Positions 48,530 to 60,758 of a stretch of DNA of 64,000 nt are shown here, piece after piece (within the stretch, counting starts at the first letter, position 1; each line of letters opens with the position of its first letter). Location of the stretch: NCBI RefSeq assembly GCF_023343835.1, contig NC_064439.1, positions 34,112,508-34,176,507 of the forward strand. The letters are read 5' to 3'. The DNA comes from Lagopus muta. Its lineage: Eukaryota; Chordata; Aves; Galliformes; Phasianidae. The position numbers and the translations under genes were made by a program. A model generated the notes under the pieces. That model saw nothing but the letters and a program-made list of their open reading frames with translations, was not told the origin of the DNA and ran no database searches.

Positions 48530-51500
48530 AGATATGAAAGGATGAGTAGCCAGTTATAACATTACAACTGGTAAGAAAAAGGCATGGTCAGAGACCAGTT
48601 TGACCATGTTAGACATCTGGCAGTGGGTGCTGGGCATCCTAAAAATCTCACTGTATCAAACACACACTGAGGCATTTGCATTTAAAAATAGTTAATAGCC
48701 CAAGGTACTGTTTTCCTTGTGATTATGATGACTGTCAAATAACATGATGCTAATATCTTACTTAAGGCCATATAAACATTGCTCTAAAGTGAGGGTTTTC
48801 TTTACATATGATGGGAACAAATTAAAATATAGCAACTGCCTAAATCTCTCAGTCCAACTGGGAGTAGGCTGGTTTTTGATCTTGTTCAGGTTGTCCTTAT
48901 CCAAAAATCCTTCATCATTGCATAAAGGCTTGCTTACACTCCCCATACATACTAGGTTCTCTGTTAATGTTAGAGCTTTCTAAGCTAAGGGAGATGGCAT
49001 GAAGACATTGAGTACGCTAGAGCTCAAATATATTCTCTCTCAGATTTTCTGAGATGACAAATCTTTGTTTCCAGCTTTATATACTGAAGCATGGCGTATT
49101 TATTCTGCACAGACTTCTACATCTTTTTTTTTTTTCTGCAAAAAATATTGTCTAAAGAAGTAAATATTCTAATGAATTCAAGGAAAATTCAGCACTTTTA
49201 CATAAAAATAACAAAAAATTGCCAAAATAACAAACCAAACATAAACACAAAATTCCTTCTTCCTTTTTGCAAAATAGGCTGAATTGCAGAGATTTGGAGC
49301 TCTGGTTTGGTGAAATTCTCTGAAAGACTCTGAGAAAGAACCTGCTCTAAATTCTTTCATTCTCTCATGCTGCAGAGAGATTGCATTGCATGATATTGGC
49401 TAAATTGGCACGTAACAGTGCAGAGGCTGACGTATCCAACACCCTTTTTTGGCTGTGCTGGATTTATTCCTTAATGAATGCAGAAAGCCAGTCCAGCCTT
49501 TATTGTTGAAAACCACAAAGGTAACCTACAGCACAAATTACTTTTCCAGTCATTGGCAAACAATGGGCACTGTCAACATTCTCTGCATTATTACATGTAG
49601 GCAGGTGATAATTCAGAAGTCATGCATCTAGCAGTCAGTATAGTAACTAGAGAGTTACTGCTGTCATAGAATGATCCATCAGGGCATAAACTTTATTTAT
49701 ATGTAGCAAACATAGGCTCATCCAATTACTTTTATTGCATGCACCTATGATATGTTGTTCAAATATGGCCTTAATTTTGAATTCTGTAAATAACCAAAGC
49801 AGAGAGTAGCAGGCATGTTGTCAGCAGTCAGGCCATTGCAGCTTTCTTTGCAGAGCTGATCTAAGAGTCTGGCTAGTATATGACACTAATGATATATATA
49901 CAGTGTCTTTAAACACTACTTCTGCAGCAAACTCATTTTCTTTCATTTCTAAGTCATCAGAAAAGCCATAATCAATATACCCACTCCAACTATCAAAAAG
50001 AAGTAAAGCAGGCTCTTCCCATTACCTTAGCAGCAGAGGATACCATTTTTCCAACATTTCTTATGCAATTCTAGGGAACAGATATGATGCCACCTTCCTG
50101 AACTCAGACCATGGCGTACAGAAAAAACAATGACAAGATGTTCAAAGTTGCCAGAACTATTTTCAGAAGCAACAAAGCATGTCTTCTGTTAAATCCAAAT
50201 ATGCATTTCAATGATATTTAGGCACCAGATTCATTCAGATGCTGACTCTGTCTGGTCCCCTGACAGCATCTCACCCGTTAGCCTGCCCTTCCCCAGAGGA
50301 TTATACATCATCACAATCAAACCTAGGAGCAAACAGATCCTGCTCTTCCTCAATGCAGCTCTGCCCGCTGGCTGCTCATCAAGACTTCTGGATGTCTGAT
50401 TGAGTTTTTACATTGGTCTTCTCTCCAGTGGCAGTGTAGTGTAGACCTTGGTGGAGCTGGGAATACAGCGTGTTCTTATTTTCCATCATGCCCATACGGA
50501 CTGTACTAGAATGTGCAGTGTTTGTCCTTGGAGAATCACAGATTCCTGTCACAGCTCATTTAAGGAAGACAAACAACACGGATAAGTGTCCAAAATGGGG
50601 CAGTAGAGGCAACATATTGCTTTACATTTAGGAGATTAAACAGTAACTGTTTGGCAGCCTCCTTCTTATGAACTGAATGCCCTGGTCAACCCCCATTCCT
50701 TGCACTGTTCTTATCAAGAGCAGTCTGAAAGTCTGAGCTCAGCGAAGGTTCTGCAGTTGATTTTAATGGCCTCTATAGGTTTACTGCAGGTAAAGTAGCA
50801 CATGGCAAGGCACCAATACCGCAGAACTTTTCTCTCCAGTAGGTAGCTAATCCTACAGCAGTAATGATCATCCTATCCTCATTGCCCTTCCTGCACAGCT
50901 TATACACTGGACAAAGAAAAACACGGATGTGGCATCAGCTGTACCTTAGTGAATTACTCTTGAAGGGATAGTGCTATGGAGCTGCTGTTTCACAAACAGT
51001 TCATTAAACCCTAATATGACTAATGCATTTGTTATTCATGTGCATATAAATTTATTCTTTGATCTGCTTGTAAATCTATTTTGAGGTGTTTGGAGTTAAC
51101 AGTCTTCACATTGCTCTCACACTCTCCCTTAATTATCATGGTACAGTTAGTTTCTCTTTTTCCCTCCCACGTCCTTTTCTTTAGAAAAACACCCTTAGGT
51201 CACAGAATCACAAGTCACTATGTGAATTTTTTAGAAAAGAAGTATTTTTTAGAAAACATAAAATGTGCTTCAGTTACCAACCATCCCTAAAATTATCCTC
51301 CTATAACAAGCATTGCACACACGGTTTTGGAGAAGTTTCTTTGCCACTTTCAATAGGTGATATGAAAAGTAACAGAAGAAAATTCAGGAAAACTCTAAGT
51401 ACAACAGTAATTATGGTGTTAAAACCCAGACTCCATACGAACAATCCGATCAGATAACTTTGTGTTTAAACACTTATCTACTGATGAAAATCTGTTCAGA

Positions 51501-52179
51501 ACACAAAAGTCAGCACTGATACAAAGTTTTTACCCTTTCCACAATCTTGTATCTCAAGGTCTGTTTCACTGTTGAGTCAGGTCACCTCACTCTGATGCAG
51601 CGCTGATTTATCCTGGCTTCAGGCATTTCCAGGCAGGGCAGAGCGCATGGTCCCAGTGCCTTTCTGTGGAGAATATTTCATAGTGGGATAAATGTCCTGA
51701 CTCCAAAACAGTGAACAGAGAGAGAAGAAAAGGCAAAAATGTCTTTCAGAGCACATCTCCAAAATAACTCTATGAAGATTGTTCAGCAAGAAACCAATTG
51801 CAGCCAAAATGGAAACCTTCTCTGCCCAGTCTGGTTGCAGAATTTATGCGTTCATGACAATTAATCGGCAGCAACATGGAAGAAGCCCAGTGCCTTCTCC
51901 CTCTGAAATCCTGTATAAACTTTCCATTACAAGGGCAGCAGCCCCTTAAAAGCAATGTTCCTCGCCATACAACTGGGGTGAGGTGAGTGAGGCAGACACG
52001 TAACAGGAAGCATAGCATTGATCTGCCAGCACAGAGAGAGCAGCTGCTCCAGACTGGGTGTGTGCTGACCCTGCACTGTCAGCCTCTTAGAAGCCCTGCT
52101 AACACGAAGCCCAAGTGTTTGTCAGTCCCCAAGGCTTGCAGTTCTTCTGCTACACATCCTCCCTGAACTGAGGAACTGA

Positions 52180-52231
52180 CTTCCAAGAAGCCACCACCAC
52201 CACTGCTTCCAAGAAGCCATCACCACCACTG
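52180..52231. repeat. 26-base tandem duplication
   Basis: Two 26-base units starting CTTCCAAGAAGCCA and ending CACCACCACTG differ by one base. They contain (CCA)n-like triplets and look like a local slippage event. Confidence 0.85.
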
Positions 52232-53947
52232 CTGCCACCAGCCTCGCTAGGTTTTGCTACATGATTTAGCATTGCTAACAGCTGTGGTGAGATCTGACGG
52301 GGAGTATCTGCAGCAAGCAACTCACAGTGGAGGTGTAAACCAGTTTTAACACATACTGATGCTTCTATTTCATACACAAACCTCCTGAATCACAAATTGA
52401 AAGTGCAGACAGAACACTGTGAGACCAATTGCTGAGGGGCTGCAAGGAGCAGTGATTCTAGATAGGACAAAGACACATATTTTCATCCAAGTGTCCTAAA
52501 CCACAGCAACATACAGGATCAACAGGTGCTAAGACAGTGCTATTTTGAAGCAGCTGGGAGGATTGTCACACACGGAAGCCAGCACCAGGAGAAACACACC
52601 TCAGTCTGAATACACTGATGTGATCCTTGGAGCCAGAGGAAGTGCTGCTCCACATCCGTGGCAGTGTAACCCAGGCAGGTGGATCTGCTGGCTCCATGGA
52701 TTTAGGAGGTCAGGCTGAAGAGCCCTGCAGATTGATGAAAACCTCTGATTAAACCAACACTCTTGTGCTTGAAATACAGTGAATGCCAACCTTAGTGCTA
52801 ATAATTTTGATATTAGTGCAGTATCCTCTGTCTTACATACATATGGATGAACATTTACAAAAAAATAAACTTGGACTTAGTTTGTGAACCAGTCCTGACT
52901 TCTCCTCATCTGGAGAAGGGACTTTCCCTACCACAAAACAGCAGTGAGCATGAAGGCTGCCCTCCATCTGATCTGGCTTGGATTGATCCCTGCCACATTA
53001 CACAGCCAGGTCCAACATCTTGGTGGCAATTTCATTCCTTACCAAAGATAGGCTCTCCCAACATTTTTTAAAATGAGAAGATTTGGGGATGCTTGTCTGT
53101 GCTTAAGGAGTCTAGAAGACAGGCTCATGGTTTCTCATTTCGATGGCAGATTTCTTCTAACTATGGTAAGTAGCTCTCTCATGTCCTTTGTTGTGGTTTT
53201 CCTCAAATGATTTATAACTGAAACTCCCATAAACTGTGACATTTATGTGAAGGTGTGAAAGGATCAGATGGGTATGCAGGTCATGCTGGCAGGGGATGCC
53301 AGGGGAAGAAAACAAACATCATGCTGTAGAGAAGCACCACAAAATGCGTATTTAAAAAGACCCAAGTATTTCAGAAAACAAAACCAGTCTTTATAAACAA
53401 AAAGCATGTTCTGATTTTCTTTCTTTAAAAAAGTCTGTCCAAGCCATATTCATCATCAAACTTCTCTGGTGAGGCCAGCAGTACCTAAATAGGCTCTGAA
53501 AAAATACACAGATAATAATACAGAATACAAATACAGTGAAGAACAGCAGGCATTTTACTTTTCACTTCAGCTGTCCTAATAGACATTGGTGTTTCACTCA
53601 GTGCAAACTAATGACCACACAAATCCTGCCATCTAAAAGCAACAACAATTAGATTACAAGCATTTTGAAGTCTTTTCCTCTCTCTTCCTTTCTTCTACTT
53701 CAATATAACTGATATGGAGATGGAGGAGAGAAGCTGATGCTTCTGAAGACTTACACAAACATTTCTCAAAAATTTTCACACACAGCAAAATGCCAAAATG
53801 TGAAAAAGATTTTTCTTCCTTCTTAAGCAACTGTAAAGTGTAGACTTTGCATCCCACAGAAATAAAAAACCGAGGAAACCACATTGTAGTGACTGCAACG
53901 CTGACAAGGTTAATGGCACTTGACAACTGCCTTCCTTTTTCTTCTTC

Positions 53948-53978
53948 TTTTTTTTTTTTTTTTTTTTTTAAAAAAAAA
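53948..53978. repeat. T22A9 run
   Basis: Twenty-two T are followed directly by nine A, a simple repeat with hairpin potential. It lies inside a spurious 166-codon - strand ORF. Confidence 0.9.
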
Positions 53979-56900
53979 TTATGCTGAAACTTAGAGATAT
54001 ACAAAAGGCAACAACTGGTAATTTCTGCCTTTGGACCCCCTAACCTTGCTAGCAGTGCTGTGGCCCTCACAACAAGGAAGAGTCCTCCCATCCCCACATA
54101 ACAAGGCACATACCAGTGCAGAGCAGCTAAAGGAAAAGAGACACCATTCCCCATTATGGGTTTGTAATGTCAGTGCTTGACACAAACTCCACTCAGTGAG
54201 TAAAGTTCTGAAGCTATCAATGTATTGCTTCAGCATTTTAAGACAAAATAGGTCAGAATTCTACTTCATAGTCAGTTTTAATACACCTTGGCTGTTTTCC
54301 AGGTAAAAGAACCCCAAATCCTTAGCTATGAAATTCCATTCTCAAAGAAGGGGAGAAGTATGAGAAAAAAGAAAGGCAAAGCATTTCTCAGTCAAGCAAA
54401 TATATGTATCTTTTTTTTTCTTTCTATTTGTAAGAAAGTGTGGATAGAAAAAACATATTAGCTAGTAAACTTACAATAAAGCTTACCACAGGAAAATTAT
54501 GAGGAGTGAATATGGACACCACCTGCTGTACGAGTATTGTGAGATCTGTGCAAGATTGCAGATTTTCACTGGAACAAGGAGCACCCTGGCTGGGCTGGTG
54601 GCCAGGCTCCAGGCAGAGGGGATTGGAGTCCTCAGATGAAGAACACTGAACTTTGATCACAGCGACTGAGAACTCATTTATTCAGAAAATTAAACAGCTC
54701 AAGCTTTTATGAGTTATGTCCGGTATCACAAAGCTGCCAGATGGGCTAGACTGTGGGAAATTAAAATAAAAGGCATTTAGAAAGAAGGTCTGCTGGGATG
54801 TTCCCCCATCACAACTTCTTCACAACATAGTAAACATGTGCAATTCATTGTTCATCATACTGGAATTAATCTTCTCCAGACTTTGAAAGTTATTGTCCTG
54901 AAGCACAATTCTGAAACACAAGGAGTTGATCTTGGCCCAGGATACTTACCCTTAGGTTCCTTTATACTTTGTCCTGTGGTACCACCTGGAGGCTGGAGTC
55001 TCAGTGCTGTATCTGCAATGCATGTGTGGTGCCAGAGGTCTTGAGGACAATACAAAGATTAAAAAAAACCTTCAGAGAAAGCATAGGTAGGGACTGCAAG
55101 GCGCTAATCAATGAGCAAGGCAATAACTGGAGAAAGCAACATCTGGAGCACTCCCATGAAGACATACCCTAATTCTGTCCAGCTGTGGGCTGCTGGTGGG
55201 CTGGGCATTACACTTGGATGTGGGTGCAAGTACTGCAGCAACTCAGACAGCAGGGCCAGTGGTAATGGGAATTCTACATGGCAGAACCAAAAGTATTCAG
55301 ACTTTAAAGAAAAATTCTATAAACCAAGTGCATCTTTACCAAGTTCTGATAATTTTTGCAAACCTAAATAAGCTCTTTGTGTATAAAAATATATTTTTTA
55401 AACATTTTGATGTTATTCAATCATATTTTTAAAAGGGTTTTTGAGGACAGGCTCTTACTTATGTACACTTTCTGCCATGTGTTCCAGGCTACTTGTGGAT
55501 AAAAATATGAGTATTGCACAGAGGTATTTATTATACAGCAAGCTATAAAACATCTTTGACTATCTGCCTTTGAGTATCCATGTGCTTCATATTTTCTCTC
55601 GTTTTAAAGAGAAATTTAATGCTGATCTGAAACTGCTACTATATTCTCCCTGTCCCCTGCATTCAATTAGAAAAGCAGGTAGATGAAGATATTGTGACAA
55701 CTATTTTTTCTCTCAAAACTATGCAGCAATTTATATTCCAAAAGGCTGACACGATAATTTAGAGCTTTTCTGGGTGCTTTTTTGTACTAGTTAAAAATTC
55801 AGAACTATCTCATCTCACTGCAGTCCCTGAAACCCACAGTGAAAGGCAAAACTGAGAAAATTTTCTCAGCTCAAAGCTCTATAACTGCACGTGACAATTT
55901 AAGCAGCAGAGCTTGGATAGTGCTTACAGGATTTTTCGTGTTGTCACCACAAAAGACAGCAGAAGTGCTAAAGCAGTGGGATTTGAAGGATCAAATTCTT
56001 ATCATTCATAGCAAGAGGAATGGCAGTGCCTTCCCTATGAAGCTGAAATGTCTTTAGCTCATCCTGCAGCTAAGCATCAGCTATGATTTTGCAACTTAGA
56101 AGCAAAGACAGGTTTGTACCAACTCTGCTGGCGAACCGGGTCGAACCATAGTCGAACCAGGTGCAAAAAGACATGCAGCACACTGTAGCACACTGTTACC
56201 ATATCTCATGCATGCCTTGAGGTAAATACAACTTTTTGTATTCAGCAACATTATTGTCTCATTTTTGTGGTATATTGTTTTCTTACATTTAATTATGTAA
56301 TGCTCTTCAATTGCATTTCAGTAGTGTGGGAGCAAATTCTTCTCTGATACGATCCTGCTGGTGTCAGCTGAGTTTTACTATTGGATTTCATCTGGCTCAC
56401 TGTTTGAAAGAGCAAACCTGCTGAACTGATAAATGTACTATTATTAACCCCATTTTGACAGTTTTTGTGATTACAACAGTCTTAAAAGTTCTGTTCAAAT
56501 TCAGAGAAGATGGATCCTGCCCAAAAGAATTTGTAGTTTAAAAGCCTCACGGTTCACCCCTTGCTACTTGTCTTCTGTTTCTAGAGTAACAACACATTTC
56601 ACCTCTTGCAGAGTCCTCCTGATACCTCTGACACTTTTTTTCGTGGTTAAATATATTTCAAGCAGTGGGCAAACAAGTTGCCTGTGTGCACGTTTCAAGT
56701 TGCTGTTTCTCCAATGACCTTCCTTCATGCTCTTTCATCTCTAAATTTAGCTAGCTACTGAAGTGAATCTAGTGACACAGGAAATACTAATGCAGACTGT
56801 ATGTAATCACTCTTAAAAGAACAGCACAGATTATGAGACGGTGTAATCACTATTCTGTAGCCAAATTAAGTTTATTTTATGAAACTGCACCTTTTCAAGT

Positions 56901-57845
56901 CTAATAAACCATTACAGACATTCAGTCCAGACCAACACATGCAGCACAAAATCAAAAGTATTATTCAAGGGCTGACACTCAGAACATGGAAATCTTTTAA
57001 GGATTGTTGTGTCCATATTTGAACAGATGACATTGTCACTGCCAGGCACAAGTGTCCCACAGATATTAAACCTGAAATTTAATCTTTGTCAATGCTGCTT
57101 CATTGTCCTCTAATGAGGAAAGCACATTGTAGAATAAAGGGAACCATTTAAGAATGTGCAATGAACTATTGAGGTTCAGAAAGGTACTGTACAGATACTG
57201 AGATGGAAACTGAGATGAGATGATGAGATCATAACAAGTTTACTGAAGCAGCAGAAAGGTTATACCACTTTAAATATTGTACAGCATTATCAGATACAAT
57301 AAATATGGCAAAATAGTAAATGTTCTGCGCCACTTGAGTAAGATGAGTAGTGAACAATTTGATTCCCTGGATGAAATACATAAAATCTGATTAAAATATT
57401 AATAATATATCTGCTTATATAGATAATGGAATAGTTTCTAATAACCTTTGTTTTGAGAAATCATACTTCAAAAATTCTAGTAAAAAAGCTTTTCCTTCTG
57501 TGAAAACAGCACAAGCACAACTCAGGAAAGCAGTTAATTCTTTCTTTAATAAAGTGGGCTAGATATTCTTCTGGGATAAAGACACAAAGTTCCACAACTA
57601 AGTGAATACCCAGTCAAAATACCATACTGCCTCTCTGCAGTATATATAACTGATATGACATGCAAAAGACTTCAAACAGCCATAAATTACAGATGTAAGA
57701 TACAGTACAACAGTTTCAAATACATATCTTCATCCCATATTAGTTATTATCACAAGTTTTCAATGCATATCATTTTCTATCTTGTTACTGGTAACCATGA
57801 ACATTATGAGTGGGTCTTTTCTGGGGAAAAAGAATAATCTTGCAT

Positions 57846-57882
57846 TTTATTTTTTATTTTATTTTATTTACGACTATTTATT
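57846..57882 (-). terminator. Cluster of four candidate poly(A) signals for TBC1D5
   Basis: On the - strand AATAAA occurs four times, at 57846-57851, 57853-57858, 57863-57868 and 57877-57882, about 2.6 kb after the stop codon. The repeats arise from a TTTTA-rich stretch, so the cluster may be partly fortuitous. The earlier single signal at 58662-58667 is the main alternative. Confidence 0.35.
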
Positions 57883-59487
57883 TCTCAGTATATTCCTAAC
57901 ATAAAGCAAGACAGGGTGATGGTTTGATATTCTGTCTAACTTACAGGCTCATCTGATTTAAAGAATATATAAAATTTTAACTGTCTCTGTACCATGATTA
58001 AGTATGAGACAGCAAATTTGTGACATGGAAGAACATGGTGTAATCAAAGCAGATTGGTTTACTGGAACTTGCTCTAATCTTACTTGCATAATCAACTCTC
58101 TGCTTCTAAGGATCTTATTATATCCCTTGGCATGACAGGCATCCAGCTCAGTGGTATCCACTGCTTAGAGAAAACTTGTTAGAAACTCCAAAAATTTGTA
58201 TATACTTTCAGCGCTGCTTTAAAATATGCTGTAATGAAGATACAACTAACTTACAAAAATAAAAGGACTGTACAAATCACACTCTTCCAATGGCAATAAG
58301 ACCGCTCAAGAAAACAGCAATGTGATCCCTGAAACAAACAACCAGAACAGAAATGAAAAGAATGATTCCTAAAATAATAAAAAAAAGTAAAAACATTTTC
58401 CCCTGCCAAAGTTCTAGAATCACTGAAGGCTTACGTATCACAGAATATAAAAATTGTCTCTCTGCCCCCAGAATATTTCTTTCCTCTTTCCACAAGTACT
58501 GGTTGAACAGATTCCCCTTTGTTGGTAGTGTGGCACAAGCCTTGCTGAATGGGTTAAGGCTAGAAGAGTTGTAAAGACTTAAAAAACCCAACAGGCACCT
58601 AATCCCCTGGCATTCACACAAAATCAGGGACATAAAATAAACCTGAAGGTAGGCATGTGTGTTTATTTCCAAAGTGATTTTCTATGAAGCTTAAAACTAA
58701 CCCAAAATAAACACCTATCTGAAATGTTACTTGCTTAAGGTCTCTCATCTAAACAAAGCCATCTGACTGTTCACACCACTGCCACAGAGATGTGTGATGC
58801 TATGTCTGCTCACAACATTCCAGTGTTTTAACATTTTACAAGGCACAGAGAATCTCAGAAGAACTACACAGCGGCTTCTGAATGTGTAAGGATATGGCAG
58901 CTCCCATGTAATTACATGACAGCTTTCTCTTAATGTCAGTCATTAACACAAACCATCTAAAACCAGCAAGCCATATCACCTCATCTTTGGGATATTGTAC
59001 TTAACTCCACTGACAACCACAGACTAATCAGCAAATAACTACCATTTAAAAGACTATACCAACAGAAGCTTCACCATACAGCTACAATGCTCTTGCACAG
59101 TGTACATGATAAGTATCTTGAAACAAAATAATTCAGATTTTGTACTGTTGTTAGAAATGGAGAAATTTTCTAGCACTACTTCCTCTGGCTATAACTGCAC
59201 AGGTCCTGCATGAGCAGAAGGCTTCCTCTGACTAACAGTTTCTTTTTGCAAATTCCAGAAGAGTTTAAAGGAATCAGTGAGTACAAAGAACACCCATCTT
59301 ACCTATTTGAAAAGAACAGTTATTAGATGCAGTATGTACTTGATGGCAAAGAAATACACTTTTCCATAGAAGAACAAGTTTTAGGGTTAATTAAAAACTT
59401 TCTGTTGGTTAATGCTGCTGCACCATTATGTATTTTTTTTTCTGACTAGTAATGTGGAAATCATATATGCATATATGTAAACAGAAT

Positions 59488-59533
59488 ATATAGAAGATAA
59501 TAGCAAGGAGATATAGAAGATAATAGCAAGGAG
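59488..59533. repeat. 23-base perfect tandem duplication
   Basis: ATATAGAAGATAATAGCAAG plus GAG occurs twice in direct succession with no mismatch, at 59488-59510 and 59511-59533. This suggests recent slippage and a likely length polymorphism. Confidence 0.92.
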
Positions 59534-60470
59534 ACATAAAGTGCTTTCAATTATGAACATTTTATATCTACTTTGCACCCTTCCCTGTTAAATTACCATA
59601 CTCAAAATAATTTTAGATCAACTGGCTCAGGTATACACTATGAAATAATGTAATTTCCCTACTCTTTGATGGTAGCGATCTCTGTAAAATCAAAATTAAT
59701 TCATGCCAGGGGAGTAAAAGCACACAGATACTAAGAGGGAAAGAGGTGAGCTGAGAATTCTCAAGGGGAAAAATAGTAGGCAAAGGGAAGTAAGGCTCTG
59801 TTGTATAGGTCCCCCTTCTCAAGGAATTTGTAACACATTCACTTTAACACAGTGCTGAGGAACTATTACACAAACCAGTGCCTTTAACACACCTTAGGCT
59901 ACTGTTGGATGAAAAGAAACTAGGATTCCTCAACTGAGAACAAGTGCCAGGATGATGGTTTTAATTTTTCTGATTTACATTCTCTACTTCTCTAGTCACA
60001 GACTCTGAAGAAACAGTATCCTTGCCTATTCAGAAAACCCAGTCTAGCATATTTTGCAGAAGGACGATATTAAACCTAGTTTGTCTTTGCCTCTTCAGGT
60101 CTGATGTCAAGTACCTATGCATTTCCTAATCCATTATGGTACTTAGCACATACTATTCTATGTTTCAAGAAAGCAACAGTTCTATAGTAACAAAGCTCCT
60201 AAGTAAGACAGATCTATAACTAAGAATAACTGTATATTAGAACCAGGTTTACTGGGTTTTTACTTAAGGCAGTCATCACAAGATGTATATTCTTTTTGAA
60301 GAGTCGCAACAAAAAATGTATTTTTTTTAACCTAGGCTTTTGGCAGCTGGATGCGTTACCTTCACCTATTTTCTGTCCTTCTAATCCAAAGAACCGTCCA
60401 GCCTGTGGAACCACTGGAAGCCGAGCTGAGGTGTACCAGCTGGCCTTCTAATTTCTCCCAGTCAGTTTGG

Positions 60471-60758
60471 TTAGATGTCCAGTGGGCTTACAATAGCAAA
60501 GTCAGAATCTTTGCTGTTATTACTACTGTTGTCATCAGGGCTGGAACTCAGGTTGCTGGAGGAGGCTGAGATGGAGCCCATCAGAGGGTCAGAGAATACC
60601 AAAGGACGAGATGGTGCTTCTGGCTTCACCGCTGACTCCTTGAATGTCTGAAGCAACTGTGCTGGCTCTGGGACAGCACTTCTGCTTCCTTCTTCTTTGG
60701 AAACCAAAATACAGTCATCAGCACCCTTACTCTCTCTAGTGCTTGAATCAGTGGTAGT
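60471..60758 (-). CDS. TBC1D5: TBC1D5 last coding exon
   Basis: TBC1D5 is a TBC-domain GTPase-activating protein for Rab7. It binds retromer and switches to autophagosomes by binding LC3/GABARAP. This exon encodes only the C-terminal tail: 95 residues, then TAA at 60471-60473. On the - strand it follows a good acceptor, GTGCTGTTGTCTTACAG, and starts in phase 0 with TTTDSSTRESKGADDCILVS. The tail is Ser/Asp-rich and disordered. PLVFSDPLMG and the terminal IVSPLDI are features I recall from human TBC1D5. The core FAIV (60489-60500) fits an LC3-interacting F-x-x-V motif behind acidic/serine residues, corresponding to the described C-terminal LIR. The catalytic TBC domain lies outside the window, beyond 64000. 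Convergence with PLCL2 supports the name. Confidence 0.9.
   Translation of the reverse strand, partial: TTTDSSTRESKGADDCILVSKEEGSRSAVPEPAQLLQTFKESAVKPEAPSRPLVFSDPLMGSISASSSNLSSSPDDNSSNNSKDSDFAIVSPLDI

Larger units (their letters stand above)
40266..57845. other. Intergenic DNA between the convergent 3' ends
   Basis: No gene, RNA gene or clear transposon is recognisable in these 17.6 kb. Simple repeats are T runs at 45141-45158 and 53948-53969, the latter directly followed by nine A, and an A run at 45255-45269. Three perfect inverted repeats lie within 48086-48529. A 26-base tandem duplication lies at 52180-52231. Near 56131-56162, GTCGAACC is repeated in CpG-bearing sequence. ORFs of 60-166 codons have no coding character I can support. 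Confidence 0.5.
57846..60470 (-). other. TBC1D5: Probable TBC1D5 3' UTR
   Basis: The TAA stop of TBC1D5 lies at 60471-60473, so the sequence below it should be 3' UTR. Its length is uncertain. Candidate AATAAA signals (TTTATT on the + strand) lie at 58662-58667 and, as a cluster of four, between 57846 and 57882. An ATTAAA variant lies near 59960. A 131-codon ORF at 58277-58672 ends in a very hydrophobic stretch but is AT-driven and unrecognised. A 23-base tandem duplication occurs at 59488-59533. Confidence 0.45.

Noticed and set aside
53654..54154. 166-codon - strand ORF
   Set aside because: It depends on the T22A9 simple repeat and has no recognisable domain.
56120..56175. tRNA-like B-box sequence (GGTTCGAC repeated) on the - strand
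   Set aside because: No A box, anticodon arm or acceptor stem could be placed around it, so it is not a tRNA gene.
58277..58672. 131-codon - strand ORF with a strongly hydrophobic end, like a membrane anchor
   Set aside because: It lies in AT-rich sequence in the probable TBC1D5 3' UTR, has no recognised family, and hydrophobic runs arise easily from T-rich codons.
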